Of a stretch of DNA of 34,723 nt, positions 22,378-29,423 are shown piece after piece. The notes under the pieces were generated by a model. It was given only the letters and a program-made list of their open reading frames with translations, was not told the DNA's origin and searched no databases. Made by a program: the position numbers and the translations under genes. Origin of the DNA: Bacteroidales bacterium UBA6192 (lineage in GTDB: Bacteria > Bacteroidota > Bacteroidia > Bacteroidales > F082); contig DITE01000076.1 in assembly GCA_002422725.1 (NCBI GenBank), positions 1-34,723 of the forward strand, written 5' to 3'. The number at the start of each line of letters is the position of its first letter. Positions within the stretch are counted from its first letter, which is position 1.

Positions 22378-24738
22378 TTGAAAGAAACATTCTTTCTTTT
22401 ATTTATGCTGCTGGCCACAGTCAATGGGCTAAAAGCAGAGGATACGCTCCTGCCGCCGGTATTTAACATCAGGCACGATGCCTATGCCAGGTTTGGGCAC
22501 TTTAAGCCTGCGCAATTGAACAGCATTGGTACAGTTTATCATGTTGTGCAGGATAGGACAGGCTTCATCTGGTTTGGAGGGATTAAAGGTCTAGGCAGGT
22601 TCGATGGTTTTCAGTTCAGGGTTTACAATAGTAGTGATCTGCCCGGCAGTTTGCCCGATAACGAAGTAAATGCCTTGCTGATGTCGCCCGACGGGATTCT
22701 TTTTATAGGAAGCCGTGCAGGAGTCAGCCGCTATAATCCGGCCACCAACGATTTTACCACTGTCTTTGGACTTCAGTCATTAGCCGGAGATAATGAGATG
22801 GTTGACAGTCTCTATGTCAGGGCAATGCATTTCAGCAACGATAGCCTGATGTGGATCGAAACCCTTGATGGTTCATTAGGCCGTTTGAATGTTAATTCAG
22901 GAAATTACCGTGTTGTTGCCCGACACCGGCCAGTTACCCAACCCTATTATTACTATCACAGCCTGATTGAACTGCCTTCAGGAGATATATATTCAGGCGG
23001 AAGAGGTGTTGGTCCGTTTCATATAGCTGCGGCTGTTTTTTCTGTACGGGAATTGCCGGTTAAGCAGCCCGAAACACATGGTTTCAAGCGTGAGTCTGAT
23101 GTTTCTATGATATTTCCGCATAACGAAAATTATTTGTGGATAGGGGGGCTCGAAGGTCTCTATTTATATGATATACAAGCTGATTTTTTTACCAGATACT
23201 GGACAGGCACTGTTTATCACATGATGCGGGATAAACAGGGATTTTTATGGCTGGGCACAGGAAATGGGGCATGCAGGATAGATCCGGTAAGTGGAGAGGT
23301 GAACCATTACAAAATTAATAACAATGACCCTCAGTCACTTGGAGGAGAAAAAATTTTCAACATTTACCAGGATCGGAGTGGTTTAATCTGGTTTACTCAC
23401 GAGAATGGGGTGAGTGTTATGCGTCAATTGCCACAAGGGGTTCAATATTTCTTTCACTTGCCAGGGATGGATAACTCTCCGGCATCGAGTAGGATAACTT
23501 CGCTGGCACATGCAGGCAAAAACCAATTGTGGGCAGGTACCCGTGATGAAGGCCTGTCATTGTTTGATTATTCGACCAGTGAATTTGAAAATTTGAATCC
23601 AACAAACAATAAGGGAATTGTTTCCAGGAATATTCGTTCACTGATTACGCACCCCGTTTCAGGCGATCTGTTTATTGGATATTGGTCGGGGAGGGGATTT
23701 GGACATTACCAGGTTACAAAAAAAATGTTTCGGAATTACCGTTTTAATATGCAAGATCTAAGAATGGACTGGTACAATGATTTAACCTTTCGCGATCATC
23801 AGACTCTTTATCTTGGGTTTTGGGGAGGACCAGGCCTTCTGGAATTTGATATAGAAAAGGGTGAGTTTGGACGGGATTTTCAAAAGTGTTTTTTTTACCA
23901 GCATCAGGCAAGGTTAATAACCACCTTGCACAAAGCGTTTGACAACAAACTCTGGGTTGGAACTACCGAGGCTGGAATATATTGTTACGATCCGGCTTCG
24001 GACAGTTGCGCGAGTTATCAGGTCGATTTGATAAGCGGCGATCAGGGTCTGAGCCAGAAAATTGTGTATGATATTGTATCTGACAATCAGGGTAGAATAT
24101 GGTCTGCGGGCAAAGGACTTTTTCAACTGGACTCCAGCGAGGATGTTTTTCATCAAATACCTTTCAAAGAACCTTTCACCGGAATTGAAATTTTTGAAAT
24201 GTTTTTGGATCATAAACAAACGATATGGTTACTTACCGAGCGTGGAGTGCTCCGATACCATATCGAAAGTGGCTGGATAACAGACTATAGCATGATGATT
24301 GGACTGCGGTTTAAACCCGATCTTGCTGCAATCATTCAGCTTGATGACAAACGACTCGTCATCGGGGGCGAAAACGGCCTGGCACTCATCGAACCCGACA
24401 ACCTGGGTTTACAGCATAGTTTTCCGAAAATTTTCTTAACCGAACTTGAGGCACTAAATGAGGTGTCGGTGTATAATCTGTCTGATTATGAGCTTTTAGA
24501 GATTCCTTACAGTAAAAATTTCTTTACCCTGCATTTCGGAACTGATCGGTTTGAAAGCAACGAAATGTACAATTATTACTTCAAATTGGAGGGCTTTGAT
24601 ATTGACTGGAAGCCATTGAGTTTCAGTCAGGGATCGGTCAACTTTACCAATGTGCCACCAGGCGAGTATGTTTTCAGAATCAGGGCTGGCGATACCTATG
24701 GGAATATGGGTAGTGAGGAGTCGAAACTGGTTATTTAA
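22378..24738 (+). CDS. Propeller-type sensor domain of a split two-component histidine kinase
   Basis: A 786-residue frame that is the extracytoplasmic part of a hybrid-type Bacteroidota sensor. A TTG start at 22378 is used because it gives a full signal peptide (residues 1-20, KETFFLLFMLLATVNGLKA). The next ATG, at 22405, would cut it short. Two-component-regulator propeller repeats fill about residues 30-690 (for example DRTGFIWFGGIKGLGRFDG, DKQGFLWLGTGNGACRID, DRSGLIWFTHENGVS). A Y_Y_Y-type Ig domain follows at about 715-785 (YYFKLEGFDIDWKPLS, then PPGEYVFRIRAGD). The frame stops with TAA at 24736 where relatives continue into the membrane helix and kinase. The next 262 codons are in the same frame, so this looks like one gene cut by a nonsense codon. 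Confidence 0.85.
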   Translation: MKETFFLLFMLLATVNGLKAEDTLLPPVFNIRHDAYARFGHFKPAQLNSIGTVYHVVQDRTGFIWFGGIKGLGRFDGFQFRVYNSSDLPGSLPDNEVNALLMSPDGILFIGSRAGVSRYNPATNDFTTVFGLQSLAGDNEMVDSLYVRAMHFSNDSLMWIETLDGSLGRLNVNSGNYRVVARHRPVTQPYYYYHSLIELPSGDIYSGGRGVGPFHIAAAVFSVRELPVKQPETHGFKRESDVSMIFPHNENYLWIGGLEGLYLYDIQADFFTRYWTGTVYHMMRDKQGFLWLGTGNGACRIDPVSGEVNHYKINNNDPQSLGGEKIFNIYQDRSGLIWFTHENGVSVMRQLPQGVQYFFHLPGMDNSPASSRITSLAHAGKNQLWAGTRDEGLSLFDYSTSEFENLNPTNNKGIVSRNIRSLITHPVSGDLFIGYWSGRGFGHYQVTKKMFRNYRFNMQDLRMDWYNDLTFRDHQTLYLGFWGGPGLLEFDIEKGEFGRDFQKCFFYQHQARLITTLHKAFDNKLWVGTTEAGIYCYDPASDSCASYQVDLISGDQGLSQKIVYDIVSDNQGRIWSAGKGLFQLDSSEDVFHQIPFKEPFTGIEIFEMFLDHKQTIWLLTERGVLRYHIESGWITDYSMMIGLRFKPDLAAIIQLDDKRLVIGGENGLALIEPDNLGLQHSFPKIFLTELEALNEVSVYNLSDYELLEIPYSKNFFTLHFGTDRFESNEMYNYYFKLEGFDIDWKPLSFSQGSVNFTNVPPGEYVFRIRAGDTYGNMGSEESKLVI

Positions 24739-25527
24739 GTGTTGACACCCTGGTATTGGGAGTGGTGGTTTGTGGGTGGGATGTTGCTCATTGTCATATT
24801 GGGCATCTTGTTTCTATGGAAAAGAAGGTTACACGAGCTTAATCTGTCGTATCAGAATATTGAACTTAACCAAAAACTACTGAGGTTGCAGATGAACCCG
24901 CATTTCATATTCAACTCGCTTACTGCAATACAGAATTATATTTACTCACACAAGACAAAGCTGGCAGGCGAGTTTTTGTCCGACTTTGCACGGCTTATCC
25001 GCCTGATACTGGATAATAGCCGGCACGAATTTATTATGCTTGACAAAGAAATTGAAACATTGAGGCTTTATATGCAACTGCAGGCACTCAGATTTGATAA
25101 CAGTTTTGATTTCTCCATTGAAGTGGATCCCGATATTATTCCTGAGATAACCTATGTGCCCCCTATGCTTGCACAGCCTTTTCTGGAGAATGCTATAGAA
25201 CATGGAATTTCGAAGAGCAAAAGAAGAGGAGTTGTCAAAATCCGCTATATACAGTTGGAAAAGACAATCCGATTCGAAATTGTAGACAATGGAGTTGGTC
25301 TGACAGCTTCATCGGAGAAGAAAAACGGAGAACCGATTCATCATGAATCCCTTTCAATCAATATCTGCAAGGAGCGGCTTTTGTTGCTGCATAAACGCAA
25401 CCGAACGCATATCAACTTTTCGATCCGCGAGATTGAAAATTCAGGAAGAATTGAAGGAACTCAGGTCATATTTGATATTCCAACTATTGAAAGGAACCGA
25501 TATCCTGATAAAGAGCATAAAGTATGA
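24739..25527 (+). CDS. LytS-type histidine kinase part of the split sensor
   Basis: A 262-codon continuation in the same frame as the preceding sensor, directly after its TAA. It begins VLTPWYWEWW, the usual junction before the membrane helix (GGMLLIVILGILFLW). A His_kinase (LytS/YehU) domain follows with phospho-accepting His55 in LRLQMNPHFIFNSL, an N-box in QPFLENAIEHG and a G-box in VDNGVGL. If the stop is real, a separate protein could only arise by re-initiation at GTG 24739, TTG 24742 or ATG 24781; the last keeps the helix and the kinase. The end overlaps the response regulator by 4 bp (ATGA). The kinase domain itself looks intact, so loss of function may be recent or absent. Confidence 0.85.
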   Translation: MLTPWYWEWWFVGGMLLIVILGILFLWKRRLHELNLSYQNIELNQKLLRLQMNPHFIFNSLTAIQNYIYSHKTKLAGEFLSDFARLIRLILDNSRHEFIMLDKEIETLRLYMQLQALRFDNSFDFSIEVDPDIIPEITYVPPMLAQPFLENAIEHGISKSKRRGVVKIRYIQLEKTIRFEIVDNGVGLTASSEKKNGEPIHHESLSINICKERLLLLHKRNRTHINFSIREIENSGRIEGTQVIFDIPTIERNRYPDKEHKV

Positions 25528-26282
25528 AAATTAGTGCAGTGATCATTGATGATGAGCTCAATGCAAGAAAAGCATTGTTGAACCTGATTGAAATGTATTG
25601 TCCCGAAGTAAATGTTGTAGGCGAAGCCATCGATGTTGCAGGAGGACTGCATGCTATTACAGCGTTAAATCCACAATTGGTGTTTCTGGACATAAAGATG
25701 CCCGATGGAACAGGTTTCGACCTGTTAAAGAGAATCGACAATAGCCAGTTTAAAGTAATTTTTGTGACGGCTTACGACCAGTTTGCCATTCATGCCATAA
25801 AAATGAGTGCTGTTGATTATCTGTTGAAGCCAATCAATCCGAAGGAACTTCAGGAGGCCGTTAGAAAAGTACTCGATTTATCGAAGCTGGATGATAATTT
25901 AAAAATGAAGCTAAGTGTGTTGGAGGAGAATCTCAAGGTATCACACACTCAGATCAGAAAAATAATTCTCAACACTTCGAGCAGTCTTCATGTTGTGAGC
26001 ATCGGCAACATCATCAGGTGCGAAGCCGATGAAAATTACACACGTGTTGTAATAACCGACGATCAGGCTATTATGGTGTCCAAAACCCTTAAAGAGTTTG
26101 ATGATCTGCTCTCGCCTTTCGGATTCTGCCGTGTTCACCAATCGCATCTTGTCAATCTTCAGATGATCATTTCATATGAAAAAGGCTCCGGCGGAATGAT
26201 CCTCATGAAAAATAAAGATAAGATTCCGGTTTCGGGACGCAGAAAGGATTTTTTTATACAGGCACTGGAGTTATTCAATTAG
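25524..26282 (+). CDS. LytTR-family response regulator
   Basis: A 252-residue DNA-binding response regulator. The receiver domain (about 1-120) has the acidic pair in VIIDDELNAR, phospho-acceptor Asp56 in FLDIKMPDGTGFDLL, the conserved Thr in FVTAYDQFA and Lys in YLLKPINPKE. The LytTR DNA-binding domain (about 145-250) has the pattern IIRCEADENYTRVVITD, then FCRVHQSHLVNLQMI. It is the cognate partner of the LytS-type kinase encoded just upstream with a 4-bp overlap. The two small lipoprotein genes that follow are plausible targets, by position only. Confidence 0.94.
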   Translation: MKISAVIIDDELNARKALLNLIEMYCPEVNVVGEAIDVAGGLHAITALNPQLVFLDIKMPDGTGFDLLKRIDNSQFKVIFVTAYDQFAIHAIKMSAVDYLLKPINPKELQEAVRKVLDLSKLDDNLKMKLSVLEENLKVSHTQIRKIILNTSSSLHVVSIGNIIRCEADENYTRVVITDDQAIMVSKTLKEFDDLLSPFGFCRVHQSHLVNLQMIISYEKGSGGMILMKNKDKIPVSGRRKDFFIQALELFN

Positions 26283-26409
26283 TTTTTTTGCGAATACTCA
26301 AAAAACGCCAGCGTTTACTAAGAAAACAGATACACTTGTCGCTGGTGCCGAACAGGATGGGTTATTGGTTTGTAACTTCACCTCGTTATTAACTAATACC
26401 TATTATTCT

Positions 26410-26823
26410 ATGAAAACAAAAAGTGTACTTTTATCGGTAGGCATGATCCTCATGTTTGCCATTGTAACTGTTTCTTCCTGCAAGAAGAAAGAATCGGCGC
26501 CTCCTGTAACACCTCCTTATGTGCCATCATTTTCAGCAACTTCAATTGCTATTGATGCTACCACCATCGACTTTTACATCAGTTGCGTAACGGATGATTA
26601 TGAGTTGATTAAAGTGGAAGTGATATCTCCCGGTGGACTTCAGGACGCCACTTACCTTGGTAATGGGATGCTGTTGATCAGAAACGAGCCCATCACCTTC
26701 CCGAATTTCTTTGTGCGCACTTCAGGTAACTGGACATTCAGAATCACCGGTACCATTAAGAGTGGAACGCACATTGGTACTTCATTTGTTGCCTCAGCAA
26801 CTGTTTCAGTTTCGGGTAAATAA
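26410..26823 (+). CDS. Small predicted lipoprotein of unknown function
   Basis: A 137-residue protein with a type II signal peptide (MKTKSVLLSVGMILMFAIV, then TVSSC, lipidated Cys24), followed by KKKESAPP and a Pro-rich linker. The mature part is beta-rich with Ser/Thr (FSATSIAIDATTIDFYIS, then NWTFRITGTIKSG) and may be a small Ig-like domain. An upstream in-frame start at 26365 was rejected because it would precede the signal peptide. It lies 127 bp after the response regulator. I do not recognise the family. Confidence 0.75.
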   Translation: MKTKSVLLSVGMILMFAIVTVSSCKKKESAPPVTPPYVPSFSATSIAIDATTIDFYISCVTDDYELIKVEVISPGGLQDATYLGNGMLLIRNEPITFPNFFVRTSGNWTFRITGTIKSGTHIGTSFVASATVSVSGK

Positions 26824-26849
26824 ATGATGTATTATTAGACGGCCTGACT

Positions 26850-27320
26850 ATGACTTTCCGTTTGGTATTCAATAAGGTATTGCATTTGGTATCACTTGCA
26901 GTGTTGTGCATATCCTGCTCGGGCGATGTAAAATTGCCCGGAACAAACTGTGATGATATTTTTAGTATGCAATTATCAGGTTTTGTTGATAAAGATGTGT
27001 GTTCGAACGAGGTGTTGGACTACAAGCTCAACGATAACAACCTCAGATTTGTCATCGAAAGCACCGAAGTTTCAGGGAAACTACATTTTGAAATCAAATT
27101 GGATGCCTATCATGGGGCAGGTCAATACACTTTCGCTGATGGTTCTTCTTACTGCCAGATGACAGTGTATGGCGCATCGGATGAGTTCTACAAATGTGTT
27201 AAAGGCAAAATTGATGTGAGAGAAGCTACGCGTCAGAAATTATTAGCCGAATTTGATGTTATGATCGAAGGCTTTTATAACAAGAAAACCATCCATGCCC
27301 GAGGGGGCATACATTTGTAG
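26850..27320 (+). CDS. Small predicted lipoprotein of unknown function
   Basis: A 156-residue protein with an N-terminal signal (MTFRLVFNKVLHLVSLAVLC) and a likely lipidated Cys23 in CISCSGD. The -3 residue of this lipobox is unusual, being Cys. The mature domain has several further Cys (CDD, VCSNE, SSYCQMTVYG, YKCVKG), which could pair after export, and a pattern of amphipathic beta strands. It starts 26 bp after the previous lipoprotein gene and ends just before a terminator. The two are probably cotranscribed. No family is recognised. Confidence 0.7.
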   Translation: MTFRLVFNKVLHLVSLAVLCISCSGDVKLPGTNCDDIFSMQLSGFVDKDVCSNEVLDYKLNDNNLRFVIESTEVSGKLHFEIKLDAYHGAGQYTFADGSSYCQMTVYGASDEFYKCVKGKIDVREATRQKLLAEFDVMIEGFYNKKTIHARGGIHL

Positions 27321-27341
27321 TTTCTCTTAATCGATGCGTGA

Positions 27342-27379
27342 AGCAAGCCGGTTTCAACCGAAACCGGCTATGCTTTTTT
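27342..27379 (+). terminator. Rho-independent terminator after the lipoprotein genes
   Basis: A 9-bp perfect stem AGCCGGTTT/AAACCGGCT (27346-27354 with 27361-27369) has a 6-nt loop. It extends after a bulge by AGC/GCT and is followed by a T run. Confidence 0.85.
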
Positions 27380-27655
27380 AGCCTAATGACAAGTTGGTTG
27401 GCAATTTGATCTGAAGGAAGTCCAGTAATCTTTTTTTTCCGGACTGTTTTGAGGTAGCTAACAGCAGTGCTTCCTTCGCAAACCTCTTGCAGAGGGTGAT
27501 GGCTGAAGCAATATTGATGGCTGAGGCTTTCGGATTTACCATTTAATTAACCGTCGAATGATTTGTCAAACAAATAGTTCGCTTCGCTCCAATATGGACC
27601 AACTGTTCCTTTTTGCTACGGTATGTATTACAATCTAATCGTTTGCTGCCACCGC
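27380..27655. other. Gene-poor convergent intergenic region
   Basis: Between the terminator and the xseB stop there is no credible gene. The only structure seen is a short palindrome, ATTTGT-CAA-ACAAAT at 27561-27575. The short plus-strand frame at 27613 is antisense to xseB and was not accepted. Nothing resembles an IS end or a tRNA. Confidence 0.5.
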
Positions 27656-27871
27656 TCAAACTTCGCCTTGTTCAGGCTCATCAAGCTCTTGCAGTATCTT
27701 GCGTACATCGAGTTCGGTGGAGCGCAATTTCTTTTTGCAGAAAGCAATCAGCAGTGCTGCCCTTTTTACTTTTTCCGATAGCACATCTACGCTTATCCCG
27801 CCTTGTTCTATCTCGTTCACAATAACTTGCAGTTCTTCAAAGGCTGCGGTGTAGTTCAGGTTATCTTTCAT
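27656..27871 (-). CDS. xseB: Exodeoxyribonuclease VII small subunit
   Basis: A 71-residue protein matching XseB (usually 60-85 residues). It has the N-terminal YTAAFEELQVIVNEIEQGGI motif, close to the family pattern FEEALxxLExIVxxLExG, and a helical C-terminus (LLIAFCKKKLRSTELDVRKI). The ATG at 27871 was chosen over an upstream in-frame start inside xseA. It overlaps the xseA end by 11 bp, so the two subunits are coupled. ExoVII degrades single-stranded DNA. Confidence 0.93.
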   Translation of the reverse strand: MKDNLNYTAAFEELQVIVNEIEQGGISVDVLSEKVKRAALLIAFCKKKLRSTELDVRKILQELDEPEQGEV

Positions 27872-29264
27872 GTTGTTCAGTGTTGGTGTCAATAACTTTA
27901 CTTTGCAATATTCCATCGGCCAGCATGGTGGTAATCAGCGCCCCGACTTCAATACCCGCTGTCTGGGTCAGGGGTTTGCCACGGTAAAGGGTGATCGAAT
28001 AGCCTTTTTGGAGCAGATTTACCGGGTTAAGCAGGTTAACAAGTTTTTCTGATTGTTCAAGCTGGCTGGCATGCAGGCTAATGCAGGCATTGGTGGATGC
28101 AGTCAGGTTTTTTCTGCTTGCTTTAAGGTCAAAATGCAAGTGGTTTATGCAGCCGGCTGCTTCCAGTCTGAGGGCATAGGTCAGGCGATTCAGCTGCTGG
28201 CTTGTCTGGTTAAGTAACAGTCGCGACAGCGCACTGATGTTTCCCGACAAGGCATGCTGAAGGTGACGGCTCTGCCTGATCAGTCCTGTTGATGCATTGG
28301 ACAGCCCTTTTTTCAGGTTGCTAAGCGCAAGCTCTTGTTGCCTGATCAGATGGAGCGAATGGTGGATGTGGCGTGCCGACTCGTGTAGCTTCTCACCGAA
28401 GCCTTCGAAGCGCTCCATCAGCATATCGGCCAGTTCGGTGGCCGTAATGGCATTGGTGTGGGCAACGATTTCCGTAACCGTTTCGTTTGTCGCATGCCCA
28501 ATACCTGTGATCACGGGCAAGGGAAAAAGTGCGACCGTCCGGGCCAGCTCGTAATTGTTGAACGACGACAGGCCAATATCACCCCCGCCGCCTCTGATGA
28601 TGGCAACAAGGTCGAAATGTCTGGCAAGCTTGCGAATATTGTTCAACTGACCAATGATCTGCGGCACAGACTTATCGCCCTGAAGCTGAGCCGGAAACAA
28701 CATGTACTCCATAACAAATCCATTCATCCTGCCTGATGTAATCTTCTTGAAATCAGCGAAACCCTTACTTGTCTCCACCGAAATAACCGCAAGCCGTTTG
28801 GGTAAGAGCGGAAATGATAGTTTTTTATTTTCCTCCAGTATGCCTTCCTCTTTCAGACGGGCTATGCAGAGACGTTTCTCGCGTTCAAGCTCTCCAAGTG
28901 TAAAGGCTGGGTCAATGTCGTGGATACGAAGACTAAGGCCGTGATTGGGATCGTACTGAACGCTCACCCAGGCCATGATGTTGATCCCATCGCCAAGGGG
29001 TTCGCCTGTGGAGCGAAGAAATTCGGATTTTATTTTTTCAAAATCAAAGTTCCAGATCAGACCACGCATCTGTGCAACAACCTGCCCTTTCTCTTTTTGC
29101 AGCAACTCGGGATAACAATGGCCCGAATGCTGGTAATGGTTCAGTTTGTTCATCTCTGCCTTTATCCAGAATGTACTGCTGTAGCGGTTTAGCAAAGTCT
29201 TTTGGATACTCTGTGTAACCTCCAGCAGGCTGAAAACTTTCTTGTTTCTCACCAAATCAGGCAT
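27861..29264 (-). CDS. xseA: Exodeoxyribonuclease VII large subunit
   Basis: The 467-residue catalytic subunit of ExoVII. An N-terminal OB-fold domain covers about 1-110 (FWIKAEMNKLNHYQHSGHCY, then VAQMRGLIWNFDF). The catalytic domain (about 130-310) has the AVISVETSKGFADF block, RGGGGDIGLSSFNN, and GIGHATNETVTEIVAHTNAIT at the place of the usual GHETDxTxxDxVAxxRAxTP. The Asp of GHETD is Asn here. The long helical C-terminal half forms the XseB-binding coiled coil (rich in Leu, Gln and Ser). It is the first gene of the xseA-xseB pair. Confidence 0.94.
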   Translation of the reverse strand: MPDLVRNKKVFSLLEVTQSIQKTLLNRYSSTFWIKAEMNKLNHYQHSGHCYPELLQKEKGQVVAQMRGLIWNFDFEKIKSEFLRSTGEPLGDGINIMAWVSVQYDPNHGLSLRIHDIDPAFTLGELEREKRLCIARLKEEGILEENKKLSFPLLPKRLAVISVETSKGFADFKKITSGRMNGFVMEYMLFPAQLQGDKSVPQIIGQLNNIRKLARHFDLVAIIRGGGGDIGLSSFNNYELARTVALFPLPVITGIGHATNETVTEIVAHTNAITATELADMLMERFEGFGEKLHESARHIHHSLHLIRQQELALSNLKKGLSNASTGLIRQSRHLQHALSGNISALSRLLLNQTSQQLNRLTYALRLEAAGCINHLHFDLKASRKNLTASTNACISLHASQLEQSEKLVNLLNPVNLLQKGYSITLYRGKPLTQTAGIEVGALITTMLADGILQSKVIDTNTEQHER

Positions 29265-29423
29265 TGTGCTGTGTTATCGCAGCTAAATTAGCAATGTTCG
29301 CACAGGTGTAGGCAGAGTGTTTAAAAAAAATCGTCCAATGTGAGGGGTAGACAGTTTATTTTATTTCGTATTTTTAATGCAATCATAAAATTGTATCTTG
29401 TGCCATATTTTTAAACCCAACAG

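Noticed and set aside
26283..26330. Possible terminator hairpin AAACGC/GCGTTT after the response regulator
   Set aside because: The loop would be only two bases and no T run follows.
27613..27825. Plus-strand frame of 70 codons
   Set aside because: Antisense to xseB, with no supporting motif.
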